Positions 9,816 through 20,040 of a stretch of 64,000 nucleotides of DNA are shown piece by piece. The translations under genes were made by a program, and so were the position numbers. Below the pieces are notes generated by a model that searched no databases, was not told the DNA's origin, and worked only from the letters and a program-made list of their open reading frames with translations. Each line of letters begins with the position of its first letter. Within the stretch, counting starts at the first letter, position 1. The stretch is from contig NZ_AP022582.1 of assembly GCF_010731595.1 (NCBI RefSeq), forward strand, positions 2,294,001 to 2,358,000, in the 5' to 3' direction. The DNA comes from Mycobacterium seoulense (lineage in GTDB: Bacteria; Actinomycetota; Actinomycetes; Mycobacteriales; Mycobacteriaceae).

Positions 9816-10094
9816 TTGATCCGGTATGTCGTGGTGCTTGGACTGGGTTACGTGCTGGGCTCGAAGGCCGGGCGGCGCCGGTACGAGCAGATCGTCGGCA
9901 CCTATCGCGCGATGACCAGCAGTCCCGTGGCCAAGTCGGTGATCGAAGGGGGGCGCCGCAAGATCGCCAATCGGATCTCCCCGGACGCCGGATTCGTCAC
10001 CGTCGCCGAGATCGACGGCCAGACCGCCGTCATGGAGCGCGGCGCCGACCGGCCGGCCGACGAGGCCCTCACATCGTCAGATCGTCGCCGCTAG
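9816..10094 (+). CDS. Conserved hypothetical protein (Rv2342-like)
   Basis: 92-residue protein starting at TTG with a strong GGGAGGAA SD 5 nt upstream. The N-terminal segment VVVLGLGYVLGSKAGRRRYEQI is a short hydrophobic stretch followed by basic residues, so a single membrane-associated helix is likely. M. tuberculosis has a similar small gene (Rv2342) between the tRNA-Asn region and dnaG. The 3' end overlaps the convergent dnaG stop by 26 bp. Function unknown. Confidence 0.75.
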   Translation: MIRYVVVLGLGYVLGSKAGRRRYEQIVGTYRAMTSSPVAKSVIEGGRRKIANRISPDAGFVTVAEIDGQTAVMERGADRPADEALTSSDRRR

Positions 10095-12057
10095 CCTGCT
10101 CGAGCAGGCTGCGCCGGTAGGCCTCCATCGCCACCAGGTCACCGAACAACGCGTGGTACTCGTCGCCCTGTTCGATCGGCGACATGCGCTGCAGCTTGGA
10201 TTTCACCTCGGCGATCTGCCGACCCATCCACACTTCCTGCAGCCGGGCCAGCACGCCGGCGATGTAGCGCGGCAGCTTCTCGTCGTCCACCCGGACGGCC
10301 TCCACGCCGAGCTCGTTGACCAGGCCCGCGGTCAAATCCGAGCCGGCCCGCTGGCGCACCGCGTCGATCCACTGCGCCCCGGTGACGCCGCTCGACGTGC
10401 CGCCCGCGGCCTCGATGGCGCCGCGCACGGCGGCGTAACCGGGGTGCGTGAAGCTTTCGACCGTGAGCGTGTCGAACACCGGCCCGGCCAGCGCCGGGTA
10501 CTGCAGCGCCGACTTGAGCGCCTCGCGCTGCGGCCACAGCGTCGGGTCACGCGGGTCTGGGCGCGCGGCGGTGGGTCGGGCCGGGGCGGTGGCGCGGGCC
10601 TGCTGGGCGGCGCGGCGCGAAGCGTCCGGGCCGGGTCCGCCCCGCGGCTGGGCCGGCGACTTCTTGGCTTGACTGCGCACCCGCTCGATGACCTGCGCCA
10701 CGTCGTCCCAGCCCACCCAGCCGGCGAGCTGGCGGGCGTACTCGTCGCGCAGGGTCGGGTCTTTGATCTGGCCCACCATCGGCACGCAACGGCGCAGCGC
10801 CGCGACCCTGCCCTCGGCGCTGTCCAGGTCCATCTCGGCGATGGCCGTGCGGATCGCGAACTCGAACAAGGGCGTGCGCCGCGCCACCAGGTCGCGCAGC
10901 GCGCCGTCGCCGGACTTCAGCCGCAGATCGCAGGGATCCATGCCGTCCGGGGCCACCGCGACGAAGGACTGCCCCGCCAGGTTCTGCTCGCCGCCGAAGG
11001 CCTTGAGCGCGGCCGCGCGGCCGGCCGCATCACCGTCGAAGACGTAGATCAGCTCGCCGCGGAAGAAACTGTCGTCCATCATCAGGCGGCGCAGCATCGA
11101 CAGGTGTTCGTCGCCGAACGCGGTGCCGCACGACGCCACGGCGGTGGTGACGCCGGCCAGATGCATCGCCATCACGTCGGTGTAGCCCTCGACGACGACC
11201 GCCTGGTGGCCCTTGGCGATGTCACGTTTGGCCAGATCGATGCCGAACATCACCGACGACTTCTTGTACAGCAGCGTCTCGGGGGTGTTGATGTACTTGG
11301 CTTCCATCGGGTCGTCGTCGAACAGGCGGCGCGCGCCGAACCCGATCACCTCACCGGCCGCGGTGCGGATGGGCCACAGCAGCCGCCGGTGGAAGCGGTC
11401 GATGGGGCCGCGGCGGCCCTGCCGCGACAGGCCGGCCGCCTCCAGCTCCTTGAACTCGAATCCCTTGCGCACCAGATGTTTCGTCAGTGAGTCCCACCCG
11501 GAGGGCGCGAACCCGCAGCCGAAGCGACGGGCCGCCTCGGCGTCGAAATTGCGTTCCGTCAGGTATTGGCGTGCCGTTGCGGCCTCGTCGGATTCCAGCG
11601 CCGACGCGTAGAACTCCGCCGCGGCCGCGTTGGCCGCGACGAGCCGGCTGCGACTGCCGCGGTCGCGCTGCACGCTGGTCGCCGGGCCGGTGTAGCTGAT
11701 CGTGTGGCCGATCCGGTCGGCGAGCAGCTCAACGGCCTCGACGAAGGTGACATGTTCGATCTTCTGGATGAACGCGTAGACGTCACCGCCTTCCCCACAG
11801 CCGAAGCAATGGAAGTGGCCGTGGTTGGGCCGCACGTGAAACGACGGCGACTTCTCGTCGTGAAACGGGCACAGGCCCTTGAGGGAATCGGCCCCGGCGC
11901 GCCGCAATTGGACGTAGTCGCCGACGACTTCCTCGATGCGGACCCGCTCGCGGATGGCCGAGATGTCGCGATCGGGGATCCGCCCCCGGCCCCGTGGCCG
12001 GGCGTCGTCCTCCGCCGCGCGCGGGTGGTGCCCCCACGAACCTGCCGGGCTGGACAT
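10069..12057 (-). CDS. dnaG: DNA primase
   Basis: Synthesises RNA primers for replication at the DnaB fork; orthologue of Rv2343c. It carries an N-terminal CHC2 zinc finger (CPFHDEKSPSF..CFGCGEGG), a TOPRIM domain (VVVEGYTDVMA; VFDGDAAG), and a C-terminal helicase-binding domain after a Pro/Ala-rich linker. At 662 residues it is about 20 longer than the M. tuberculosis protein, almost all from an N-terminal extension before RIPDRDIS. No convincing start is seen closer to that motif, so the ATG at 12057 is kept. Confidence 0.95.
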   Translation of the reverse strand: MSSPAGSWGHHPRAAEDDARPRGRGRIPDRDISAIRERVRIEEVVGDYVQLRRAGADSLKGLCPFHDEKSPSFHVRPNHGHFHCFGCGEGGDVYAFIQKIEHVTFVEAVELLADRIGHTISYTGPATSVQRDRGSRSRLVAANAAAAEFYASALESDEAATARQYLTERNFDAEAARRFGCGFAPSGWDSLTKHLVRKGFEFKELEAAGLSRQGRRGPIDRFHRRLLWPIRTAAGEVIGFGARRLFDDDPMEAKYINTPETLLYKKSSVMFGIDLAKRDIAKGHQAVVVEGYTDVMAMHLAGVTTAVASCGTAFGDEHLSMLRRLMMDDSFFRGELIYVFDGDAAGRAAALKAFGGEQNLAGQSFVAVAPDGMDPCDLRLKSGDGALRDLVARRTPLFEFAIRTAIAEMDLDSAEGRVAALRRCVPMVGQIKDPTLRDEYARQLAGWVGWDDVAQVIERVRSQAKKSPAQPRGGPGPDASRRAAQQARATAPARPTAARPDPRDPTLWPQREALKSALQYPALAGPVFDTLTVESFTHPGYAAVRGAIEAAGGTSSGVTGAQWIDAVRQRAGSDLTAGLVNELGVEAVRVDDEKLPRYIAGVLARLQEVWMGRQIAEVKSKLQRMSPIEQGDEYHALFGDLVAMEAYRRSLLEQASGDDLTM

Positions 12058-12087
12058 CGGCTCAGTCTAGAGCGCCGAGCCGGCCGG

Positions 12088-12696
12088 CTATCCCGTTCCG
12101 ATGACGCCGCATGCCACCCGCTCCATCGCGTTGTCGCTGTATTCGGCGCCGTGCAGCATCAACGCTTTGCCCTCGCCGCCCAGCAGGACGTCCCGCGTGA
12201 ACGCATCGGTGGTGGTCACCAGGTAGGCCGAGCCGTCCTGACGTACCTCAAGCGATGTCAGGTCACCGCTTTCGGGCTTCCCGGTGTGGCCGGGCGCGTT
12301 GTAATGACCGCCGGCGGACAGGAAGTTGCCGGGCGCACCGCCGGTCGGGGCGACGGAGTTGGGCTCGCACTTGCCGATCTGGTGGACGTGCATGCCATGG
12401 AAGCCCGGCGAGAGGATGCCGCCGGCCACCGTCTTGACGGTGACGGTGACGTACCCGCCGGTGAAGTCGAACGTTGCCGTGGCGACGGACCGCCCGTCCG
12501 GCGTCTTCAGTTGCGCGCTGAGCGATTCGCCGTTGGGCGCCGGCGTCGTCGTCTCGCCCGACGACGAGGGTGCGGCGCTCTTCACCGGAGGGGTGGTGCC
12601 GGGCTGGGTGCTCGCATGTTGTGGTGAGCTGCAGGCGGTCATGGCGACGACGGGAAGCCCCACCGCGAGGGTGGCGATACCGCTGAGTTTGGTCAT
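12088..12696 (-). CDS. Cu-only superoxide dismutase-like lipoprotein (SodC-like, short loop)
   Basis: 202-residue exported protein of the Cu,Zn-SOD family. The signal peptide ends in a lipobox with Cys22 (AMTACSS), followed by a Thr/Pro/Ser-rich linker. Copper-site histidines are present in HVHQIGKCEP, GGHYN and LMLHG. The usual HxGD zinc motif reads ESGD; M. tuberculosis SodC also lacks zinc there. Compared with SodC, the loop between the last Cu His and the terminal VACGVIG is about 25 residues shorter, and the electrostatic loop is largely gone. So copper binding is likely but full dismutase rate is uncertain. Start ATG 12696 was chosen because the signal peptide begins there; the frame stays open upstream. 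Confidence 0.75.
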   Translation of the reverse strand: MTKLSGIATLAVGLPVVAMTACSSPQHASTQPGTTPPVKSAAPSSSGETTTPAPNGESLSAQLKTPDGRSVATATFDFTGGYVTVTVKTVAGGILSPGFHGMHVHQIGKCEPNSVAPTGGAPGNFLSAGGHYNAPGHTGKPESGDLTSLEVRQDGSAYLVTTTDAFTRDVLLGGEGKALMLHGAEYSDNAMERVACGVIGTG

Positions 12697-12757
12697 GTCG
12701 GGCAGCCTAGTCCGCGACGGCGACGGCGACGCCGTGGGATGACCTGCGGCCTCTCGG

Positions 12758-14023
12758 CTAACCGGTGGTCTGGCGGGTGTCGATGCGTTCCAGCCGGCCC
12801 TCGGTATACGAGGCGATCTGATCGACGACGACCCGTAACCGGGCGCGGTCGTCGGCGGCTGTGGTGAAGGCCGCGGCGAAGACGGGGTCGAGCGTTTGCG
12901 GCGCCCCGGAATACAGCCACTGCGCCACCCGGTGGATCCGTTCGCGCTGCAGGGCCTGGGTGTGGAGATGCCGGGGATCGGACATGATGAATTGCAGGGC
13001 AAGGATTTTCAGCAGAGCGACCTCCGCGCGCACGAGGTCGGGGACCAGCAGGTCGGCCCGGTAGCGCACCAGCGGCCCGGGACCGGCCGCGGCGCGGGTG
13101 GTCGCTACGGCGGCCGACGCGAACCTGCCGACCAGTTCGCTCGTCAGTCGCTTGAGCGAGACCGACGCCGCCAGGGTGGCGTCGTACTTGCCGACCGCGG
13201 CCACCACCGGCAACGCCGCGAGCCGCGCCGCGGCCGCCATGAAGTCGTCGGCGCGGACCCGCAGGAATTCGCTCTCACCCAGTTTGGCCAGCGCGGCCGC
13301 CTCGTCGTCGTCGGCGAGCACGCGCAGGTCGATGCGCTGGGACACCACCCCGTCCTCGACGTCGTGGACCGAATAGGCGATGTCGTCGGCCCAGTCCATC
13401 ACCTGTGCTTCCAGGCACATCCGGCCTTCCGGCGCGCGGGCGCGAACCCAGGCCGCCGGCTCGCGGTCCTCGTCGTAGAACCCGAATTTGCGCTTTCCCT
13501 CGCCGCGCGGCCACGGATACTTGGTGACGGCGTCCAGGGACGCGCGGGTCAAGTTGAGCCCCGCGCTATTGCCTTGTTCGTCAAGCACTTTGGGCTCGAG
13601 GCTGGTCAGGATGCGGAAGTTCTGCGCATTCCCCTCGAAACCGCCGTGGCCGGCGGCGAGCTCGTCCAGGGCGCGCTCGCCGTTGTGCCCGTAGGGCGGA
13701 TGGCCGATGTCGTGGGCCAGCCCGGCCAGCTCGACCAAGTCGAGGTCGCAGCCCAAGCCGACCGCCATCCCCCGGCCGATCTGGGCCACCTCCAGGGAGT
13801 GCGTCAGCCGGGTGCGCGGGGTGTCACCTTCGCGGGGCCCGACGACCTGCGTCTTGTCGGCCAGCCGGCGCAGCGCGGCGCTGTGCAACACCCGGGCCCG
13901 GTCACGGGCGAAGTCGGTGCGGTGCTGACCTTCCGTACCCGGCAGGCCCGCAGTCTTCGGCGCTTCGTGTACCCGCCGTTGACGGTCGAAGTCGTCGTAA
14001 GGGTCTTGCCGATTCGTGGTCAC
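12758..14023 (-). CDS. dgt: dGTP triphosphohydrolase-like HD protein
   Basis: Expected to hydrolyse dNTPs to deoxynucleoside and triphosphate; orthologue of Rv2344c. The HD metal motif is in [18 protein letters not shown], preceded by [15 protein letters not shown] second conserved segment, [17 protein letters not shown], completes the HD site. The 421-residue length is usual for the family. It lies 61 bp upstream of the sodC-like gene on the same strand and diverges from the TPM gene. Confidence 0.93.
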   Translation of the reverse strand: MTTNRQDPYDDFDRQRRVHEAPKTAGLPGTEGQHRTDFARDRARVLHSAALRRLADKTQVVGPREGDTPRTRLTHSLEVAQIGRGMAVGLGCDLDLVELAGLAHDIGHPPYGHNGERALDELAAGHGGFEGNAQNFRILTSLEPKVLDEQGNSAGLNLTRASLDAVTKYPWPRGEGKRKFGFYDEDREPAAWVRARAPEGRMCLEAQVMDWADDIAYSVHDVEDGVVSQRIDLRVLADDDEAAALAKLGESEFLRVRADDFMAAAARLAALPVVAAVGKYDATLAASVSLKRLTSELVGRFASAAVATTRAAAGPGPLVRYRADLLVPDLVRAEVALLKILALQFIMSDPRHLHTQALQRERIHRVAQWLYSGAPQTLDPVFAAAFTTAADDRARLRVVVDQIASYTEGRLERIDTRQTTG

Positions 14024-14099
14024 CGCAGCACAGTCTGCCAGGGAATGCCGGACGACGGACCGGCCGCCGCACGGCTGTTTGCCCGGATCACCACCGGGC

Positions 14100-14105
14100 T
14101 AAATT
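14100..14105 (+). promoter_or_regulatory. Candidate -10 box for a leaderless TPM gene
   Basis: TAAATT is followed by 6 nt and then ATG at 14112, so transcription probably starts at or beside the start codon. No SD is present. Confidence 0.4.
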
Positions 14106-14111
14106 GGCTTA

Positions 14112-16109
14112 ATGCGCATGCGCACCGCCCGCCTGCTGACTCTGGTCGGGACGATCCTCGCGGTTGGTTTCGGCGGCGGGCTGCTCGTGGCACCCGGCGC
14201 CGGCGCGCAACCCCCGCTCCGGCTGGCGGATTACGTCACCGACAACGCGGGCGTCCTGTCGGATTCTGGCCGCGCGGCGGTCACGTCGGCGGTGGCCAGG
14301 CTGTACACGGATCGCCACATCCGGCTCTGGGTGGTCTACGTCGACGACTTCGCCGGTCAGAACGCGGTGAACTGGGCCCAGCGCACGATGCGTTCCAGCG
14401 ATCTCGGCGACTACGACGCCCTGCTGGCCGTCGCCACCACCAGCCGTGCGTACGCCTTCCTGGTGCCCTCGACCGTCAAGAACGTCAGTGCACGCCAGGT
14501 CGATGACTTGCGGCACAACAGGATCGAACCCGCGTTGCACGACGGCGACTGGAGCGGCGCCGCGGTCGCGGCGGCCAACGGGCTCGATACGTCACCGGGT
14601 TCGTCGGGCCGGGTCGCGCTGCTGGTCATCCTGGCGCTCATTCTCGTCGCGGTGGCGGTCTTGCTGGTGGTCATGCGTTATCGCGCCCGACGGCGAAGGG
14701 CGGCCGACCTGGCGGCGGCCCGGCGGGTCGACCCCACCGACGCCGGTGCGCTGGCCGCGGTACCGCTGCAGGCCCTCGATGACCTGTCCCGCGCGCTGGT
14801 GGTCGAGGTCGACAACGCCGTGCGAACCAGCTCCAACGAACTCGACCTGGCGATCGCCGAGTTCGGCGAGGAGCGGACCCAACCGTTCACCCAGGCCGTC
14901 AACAACGCCAAAGCAGCTCTGTCCCAATCATTTACGGTGCGACAACAGCTGGACGACACCACACCCGAGACACCCGACCAGCGCCGCGAGCTGCTCACCC
15001 GGGTCGTGGTGTCGGCGGCGCGCGCCGACCGCGAACTGGAGTCGCAGACCGAAGCCTTCGAGAACCTGCGCGATCTGGTGATCAACGCGCCCGCGCGGCT
15101 GGACACGCTGACTCAGCAGTACGTCGAGCTCACCACCCGGATAGCACCCTCCGAGCAGCGACTGGCTGAGCTGCACCACCAATTCGACGCTGCCGCACTG
15201 ACTTCGGTGTCCGGCAACGTCTCGGGCGCCAAGGAGCGGCTGGCATTCGCCGACCGCAACATCGGCACTGCCCGGGATTTGGCCGCCGAAGCGGTCAGCG
15301 GCCGGCAGGCCGGTTTGGTCGATGCCGTCCATGCCGCGGAGTCCGCGTTGGGGCAGGCGCGGGCGCTGCTCGACTCGGTGGACAACGCGGCCACCGACAT
15401 TGCGCACGCCATCGACCGGTTGCCGTCGGCGATGGCCGACATTCAGGCGGACATCGAGCGCGCGGGCGAGCTGCTACAGAAAGCGCGAACCACCGAGTTC
15501 GCCCACACCGGCGATCTGCTCGCGGCGCGTGACGCTGCGGCGCGGGCCGTCGACGCCGCGCGCGCCGCAGCCTCCACGGATCCGCTGGGCGTATTCGCAC
15601 AGCTGGCCAAGGCGGATGCCGATCTCAACGCGGTGCTGGTCACGCTGGCGCAGGAGCAAGCCACCGCCGAACGGCTCACCCGGTCATTGGACCAGGCGTT
15701 GTTCACCGCCGACACCCGCGTGCGGGCGGTCTCCGACTACATCGACACGCGGCGGGGCAGCATCGGCCCGGAGGCCCGCACCCGGCTCGCCGAAGCCAAA
15801 CGGCACCTGCAAGCCGCGCGGGACAAGGGGGCGACGAACCCGGCCGAAGCGATTTCCCACGCCAACGCGGCGTCGACGCTGGCCGCCCAGGCGCAGTCGT
15901 TGGCCAATGCCGATGTCCAGTCGGCTCAGCGGGCTTACGCCCGCGGCGGGGGCGGCGACTGGGGGGCAATGCTGGGGGGAATCATCATCGGCAACGTGCT
16001 CAGCGGCGGCATGCGGGGTGGGTTCGGCGGCTGGAGCCCGACGTCATTCGGGGGATCATCGGGGGGAGGGTCGTTCGGCGGCGGCCTCATGGGCGGCGGC
16101 CGCTTCTGA
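14112..16109 (+). CDS. TPM-domain membrane protein (Rv2345-like)
   Basis: 665-residue envelope protein. A signal-like segment (1-34, ending AGAQ) is followed by a TPM domain (LADYVTDNAGVLS; WVVYVDDF) facing outside. A transmembrane helix lies at about 166-188 (LLVILALILVAVAVLLVVM) with an Arg-rich cytoplasmic flank. A long Ala/Glu/Arg helical region follows (about 200-610, probable coiled coil), and the tail is Gly/Ser-rich and ends GGGRF. TPM domains are linked to photosystem repair in plants, but the mycobacterial role is unknown. It is divergent from dgt. Confidence 0.85.
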   Translation: MRMRTARLLTLVGTILAVGFGGGLLVAPGAGAQPPLRLADYVTDNAGVLSDSGRAAVTSAVARLYTDRHIRLWVVYVDDFAGQNAVNWAQRTMRSSDLGDYDALLAVATTSRAYAFLVPSTVKNVSARQVDDLRHNRIEPALHDGDWSGAAVAAANGLDTSPGSSGRVALLVILALILVAVAVLLVVMRYRARRRRAADLAAARRVDPTDAGALAAVPLQALDDLSRALVVEVDNAVRTSSNELDLAIAEFGEERTQPFTQAVNNAKAALSQSFTVRQQLDDTTPETPDQRRELLTRVVVSAARADRELESQTEAFENLRDLVINAPARLDTLTQQYVELTTRIAPSEQRLAELHHQFDAAALTSVSGNVSGAKERLAFADRNIGTARDLAAEAVSGRQAGLVDAVHAAESALGQARALLDSVDNAATDIAHAIDRLPSAMADIQADIERAGELLQKARTTEFAHTGDLLAARDAAARAVDAARAAASTDPLGVFAQLAKADADLNAVLVTLAQEQATAERLTRSLDQALFTADTRVRAVSDYIDTRRGSIGPEARTRLAEAKRHLQAARDKGATNPAEAISHANAASTLAAQAQSLANADVQSAQRAYARGGGGDWGAMLGGIIIGNVLSGGMRGGFGGWSPTSFGGSSGGGSFGGGLMGGGRF

Positions 16110-16132
16110 GCCGCCCGCCCTGAACCCGACCG

Positions 16133-16447
16133 TCAGCCGGCGGCCGGTGAATGCGGGATCACGCCTCCGCTGCGCGGCATTTCGAAGTGGGGTTCGGTCT
16201 CGCCGTCCCATCGCTTCCATTCGGTCCACTGAGTGGCGTCCGCAACCGCGACCGCGGCCGGGGCGTCGGCGGCCGCGTCGACGGTGTCGGCGCTCACTTC
16301 CGGCTTCGGGGCCCAGTGGTCGTAGTCGTCCGGCGGCACGGCCACGCCCCATACGAGCGGAACCGACAGGCCGCCGAGCATCCCCGACTCACCCCGAACC
16401 GCCGATACCGAGTCATCTGGTAGCGGCGGACCAAGAGGCAAAAGCAT
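16133..16447 (-). CDS. Hypothetical protein downstream of the PPE gene
   Basis: 104-residue acidic, Pro-rich protein (starts MLLPLGPPLPDDSV). The ATG has a purine-rich GGAAGGGGG SD, which favours it over the start at 16513. There is no signal peptide, membrane helix or recognised domain. Aromatic-rich patches (DYDHWAPKP; WTEWKRWDGE) look structured. It lies 168 bp after the PPE gene on the same strand and may be co-transcribed, but no homology is recognised. Confidence 0.55.
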   Translation of the reverse strand: MLLPLGPPLPDDSVSAVRGESGMLGGLSVPLVWGVAVPPDDYDHWAPKPEVSADTVDAAADAPAAVAVADATQWTEWKRWDGETEPHFEMPRSGGVIPHSPAAG

Positions 16448-16615
16448 GTTGCCCCCTTCCACAGCCGATTTTCGGACGCTGTGGCCGAACCCAATAACAC
16501 CAAGCAGGCACATCGTAAGCCAAACTCACGACAAATACCCGAAAAACTAGGATTTGCTTTTGGTGAACGTATGCCCGGCCCGGACCGGGCATACGCGAAT
16601 GGCGGTGGTCGGGCC

Positions 16616-17821
16616 TTAACCGCCCTTGGTCCGCGGCACCACCTTGGGCCGCGACTGCACCACGTGGGGGTTCTCCCCGCCGCGGCGCCCCCTCTTGTCG
16701 GTCTTGTCCCCCTCGGTGCCCCGATCGTCCATCCCCATGGCCATGGCCGATGTCGAACCTGCGGGCGCGGACGATGGAGAGGACGATGCCCCGGTCGCGA
16801 TCGGGGTCGGTAGCTGGGTGCCCAGCGCCGGCACCGCGAGACTCGTCAGGACCGCAGGGACCGGCATCGACCCCTGCCAGGTCGGCGGCACCGTAATCGC
16901 CCCCACGAACCGCGCATTGCCCAACCCGGCCGTGGCCACGCCCAGCCCGCCCATCGACTGCAACCCATGGGCTCCGCCCGCAGGGGCGAGACCCTCCGCG
17001 GCCACGGTGGTGACGCCTGCCGCCGGTGCCGCAGGCCCGACACTGTGGGCCAGCACCATCATCGGCGGCATCAGCGCGCTCGCCGGATACATTCCGATCG
17101 GCGCGAGCGCGGTCATCGTCGTCACCGGCATCGACGACAGCAACGACGTCACCGACGAGAGGCCGGGGAAGAACGCCCCCAGCACCGACTGCAGCTCGGA
17201 AACGAACGAGGCGCCTAGCGACGAGAACGCTCCGAACGCCTGGGACGCCAGGTCCAGCGGCGCCGTCACCAGGCCCGCCAGTCCACCCAGGGCCACCGGC
17301 GGGGCGCTGAACGCCGGCAACGTCGCCGCCACCGTCTGCGCCCCGACGTGATAGCCCACCATCGCGGCCACGTCCTGGGCCCACATCTCCATGTACTCGA
17401 TTTCGGTCATCGCGATCGCCGGGGTGTTCTGACCGAAGAAGTTCGTCGCGATAAGCATGAGCAACCGGAGGCGGTTGGCGATCACCTCCGGGGTGGGCAC
17501 CGTCGCCATGAACGCCGCCTCGTAGGCCGTCGCCGCCGCCGTCGCCTGGGCGGCCGCCATCTCGGCCTGTCCGGCCGCCGAGATCAGCCACTGCAGATAC
17601 GGCGTCGAGGCCGCCACCATCGCCGCCGACGAGGGACCCATCCACGGACCGGCGGCCACTCCCGTCACAACTGACTCAAACGACGCGGCGGCGGCCGCCA
17701 AGTCCGCGGCGAGCGCCTCCCACGCCGAGGCCGCCGACAACAATGAGCCGGGCCCGGCGCCGCCATACATCAGGGCAGAGTTGATCTCGGGGGGGAAGAA
17801 AAGAAAAGCTGGAATCATCAC
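16616..17821 (-). CDS. PPE family protein, PPE-SVP subfamily, PPE38-like
   Basis: 401-residue protein with a PPE domain ([15 protein letters not shown] at residues 9-23, about 180 residues) and a GxxSVPxxW-type motif (GAITVPPTW) that defines the SVP group. The C-terminus ([15 protein letters not shown]) closely resembles M. tuberculosis PPE38, and the locus between glyS and the dgt/TPM region is the same. PPE proteins are exported by type VII secretion, usually with a PE partner. No PE gene is present in this window. PPE38 is needed for export of PE_PGRS/PPE-MPTR substrates in M. tuberculosis; whether that holds here is inference. Confidence 0.88.
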   Translation of the reverse strand: MMIPAFLFFPPEINSALMYGGAGPGSLLSAASAWEALAADLAAAAASFESVVTGVAAGPWMGPSSAAMVAASTPYLQWLISAAGQAEMAAAQATAAATAYEAAFMATVPTPEVIANRLRLLMLIATNFFGQNTPAIAMTEIEYMEMWAQDVAAMVGYHVGAQTVAATLPAFSAPPVALGGLAGLVTAPLDLASQAFGAFSSLGASFVSELQSVLGAFFPGLSSVTSLLSSMPVTTMTALAPIGMYPASALMPPMMVLAHSVGPAAPAAGVTTVAAEGLAPAGGAHGLQSMGGLGVATAGLGNARFVGAITVPPTWQGSMPVPAVLTSLAVPALGTQLPTPIATGASSSPSSAPAGSTSAMAMGMDDRGTEGDKTDKRGRRGGENPHVVQSRPKVVPRTKGG

Positions 17822-18038
17822 ATCCCCAACCCACCGACCGAGTCAACGGCACCTACACCCACACGAACCGACACCACCCCCCGGCGACTAGACACGTGAG
17901 GAACACTCGCCTTGAGCCTAAGCCAATGGGCTACCCGAGAACGGTTTTTTACGAAACGTTTAATTACGTGGCGCCGGGGTGTCCGGGCCGGTCAACCGGG
18001 CAAAGTCGGGACGCGGGCGGGGCCCGTTCCGGTCCCGG

Positions 18039-19436
18039 TCAGCAACCCTTGAGCCGCGCGGCGAGATAGTCGGCCACGGCATTCATCGCGACTCGCTCCT
18101 GCGTCATGTCGTCGCGGTTGCGCACCGTGACGGCGTTGTCTTCGAGTGAATCGAAATCAACCGTCACGCAGAACGGCGTCCCCACCTCGTCCTGGCGCCG
18201 GTAGCGCCGGCCGATCGCGCCGGCGTCGTCGAAATCGATGTTCCAGCAGGTGCGCAACTCGGCGGCCAGGTCGCGCGCCTTGGGACTCAAGTCGGCGTGC
18301 CGGGACAGCGGCAGCACCGCGGCCTTGACCGGAGCCAACCTCGGGTCCAGCCGCAGCAACGTGCGCTTCTCCATCACGCCCTTGGCGTTGGGGGCCTGGT
18401 CCTCGGTGTAGGCATCGATCAGAAACGCCATGAACGACCGGGTGAGGCCGGCAGCGGGTTCGATGACGTACGGGGTGTACCGGCTATCGGTGACCTGGTC
18501 GTAGTACGACAGGTCGGCACCGGAGTGCTTTGCGTGGGTGGACAAGTCGAAATCGGTCCGGTTGGCGACGCCTTCCAGCTCGCCCCACGGGTTGCCGGCG
18601 AAACCGAACTTGTACTCGATGTCGACGGTGCGGTCCGAGTAGTGCGAAAGCTTCTCGGCCGGATGCTCGAATAACCGCAGATTCTCCGGGTCGATACCCA
18701 GTTCGACATACCATTGCAGCCGGGTGTCAATCCAATACTGGTGCCATTCCTTCGCGGTCGACGGCTCGACGAAGAACTCCATTTCCATTTGCTCGAACTC
18801 GCGCGTTCGGAAAATGAAGTTGCCCGGCGTGATCTCGTTGCGAAAACTCTTGCCGATCTGGCCGATACCGAACGGCGGCTTCTTGCGCGCGGTGGTCACC
18901 ACGTTGGCGAAGTTGACGAAGATGCCCTGCGCGGTCTCGGGACGCAGATAGTGCAGGCCCTCCTCGGTCTCGATCGGCCCGAGGTGGGTCTTGAGCATCA
19001 TGTTGAACTCGCGCGGCTCGGTCCACTGTCCCTTGGTGCCGCAATCCGGGCAGACGATCTCGGTCATCGGCACCGAGTCGGGGTCGTCGATCCCCTTCTT
19101 GGCCGCGTAGGCCTCCTGCATGTGGTCCTGACGATGCCGGTGGTGGCAGTTCAGGCACTCGACCAGGGGGTCGTGGAACACCTCGACGTGGCCGGAGGCC
19201 ACCCAGACCTGCCGCGGCAGGATGATCGACGAATCGATTCCGACGACGTCGTCGCGCCCGGTGACCACCGAGCGCCACCACTGCCTCTTGATGTTCTCCT
19301 TGAGCTCCACTCCCAGCGGGCCGTAGTCCCACGCCGACCGGGTGCCGCCGTAAATCTCCCCCGAGGGAAAGACGAAGCCGCGCCGTTTGGCCAGGTTGAC
19401 TACGGTGTCGATGACGGACGCCACGGCGTGGTGCAC
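18039..19436 (-). CDS. glyS: Glycyl-tRNA synthetase with Cys4 zinc site
   Basis: Charges tRNA-Gly; class II alpha2-type enzyme. Class II motifs are clear ([46 protein letters not shown]). A zinc ribbon is present: CLNC and CPDCG flank an about 38-residue insert. GTG 19436 gives 465 residues and aligns with the M. tuberculosis N-terminus ([16 protein letters not shown]). Alternatives are ATG 19499 and ATG 19529, but 19529 lies inside the palindrome upstream of smtB. It is divergent from smtB-zur. Confidence 0.93.
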   Translation of the reverse strand: MHHAVASVIDTVVNLAKRRGFVFPSGEIYGGTRSAWDYGPLGVELKENIKRQWWRSVVTGRDDVVGIDSSIILPRQVWVASGHVEVFHDPLVECLNCHHRHRQDHMQEAYAAKKGIDDPDSVPMTEIVCPDCGTKGQWTEPREFNMMLKTHLGPIETEEGLHYLRPETAQGIFVNFANVVTTARKKPPFGIGQIGKSFRNEITPGNFIFRTREFEQMEMEFFVEPSTAKEWHQYWIDTRLQWYVELGIDPENLRLFEHPAEKLSHYSDRTVDIEYKFGFAGNPWGELEGVANRTDFDLSTHAKHSGADLSYYDQVTDSRYTPYVIEPAAGLTRSFMAFLIDAYTEDQAPNAKGVMEKRTLLRLDPRLAPVKAAVLPLSRHADLSPKARDLAAELRTCWNIDFDDAGAIGRRYRRQDEVGTPFCVTVDFDSLEDNAVTVRNRDDMTQERVAMNAVADYLAARLKGC

Positions 19437-19525
19437 TCCCTTTCCGGGTTCGAACGGGCGCGCGCGGCGGTCGACCGCTGTGCGCAGAGCATCAGTCATG
19501 GTAGCGATCGGCGCCGCGGTCTTTG

Positions 19526-19545
19526 ACATGCGTCATCATGCATGT
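19526..19545. promoter_or_regulatory. Candidate SmtB/Zur operator between glyS and smtB
   Basis: Inverted repeat ACATGC-8 nt-GCATGT within an imperfect palindrome of about 24 bp. It lies in the divergent glyS/smtB spacer. ArsR-family SmtB proteins bind such palindromes in their own promoters. Assignment to SmtB is inference from position. Confidence 0.4.
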
Positions 19546-19671
19546 GACAGTGGAAGTCTGCCGCTCGCGATACCTCCCGGCGGGTTCTCCCACTACCTGG
19601 CACTTCTCGAGGTGATGACTCTCCCCCATGGCGATGCTCCCCTCTCCGCCGATAGCGACATGGGATCGGCC

Positions 19672-20040
19672 ATGACCGTCGTTGCCCACGAGCACGACGA
19701 ATCCCCGTCCGGCGGGCACCGGACGGCGGCGGATTACCCCGTCCCGCCGCCGCGCGAAATTCTCGACGCGGCGGGCGAACTGCTGCGCGCGCTGGCCGCT
19801 CCCGTGCGGATCGCCATCGTGCTGCAGCTGCGTGAGTCCCACCGCTGCGTGCATGAGCTGGTCGACGCGCTCGGCGTGCCCCAGCCGCTGGTCAGCCAGC
19901 ACCTGAAGATCCTCAAGGCGGCCGGCGTGGTCGCCGGGGAGCGCTCCGGTCGCGAGGTGCTGTACCGGCTTGCCGACCATCACCTGGCGCACATCGTCGT
20001 GGACGCCGTCGCCCACGCGAGCGAGGACGCGCCCCAATGA
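19672..20040 (+). CDS. smtB: ArsR/SmtB zinc-responsive repressor
   Basis: 122-residue winged-helix regulator, orthologue of Rv2358, expected to release DNA on zinc binding and so control smtB-zur. The HTH is VPQPLVSQHLKILKAAGVV. The C-terminal helix carries DHHLAHIVVDAVAHA, which fits the alpha5 zinc site. The start at ATG 19672 gives a protein matching the M. tuberculosis one from PPPREILDAAGELL onward; in-frame ATG 19615 is an alternative with a GAGGTG just upstream. The stop overlaps the zur start (ATGA). Confidence 0.92.
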   Translation: MTVVAHEHDESPSGGHRTAADYPVPPPREILDAAGELLRALAAPVRIAIVLQLRESHRCVHELVDALGVPQPLVSQHLKILKAAGVVAGERSGREVLYRLADHHLAHIVVDAVAHASEDAPQ

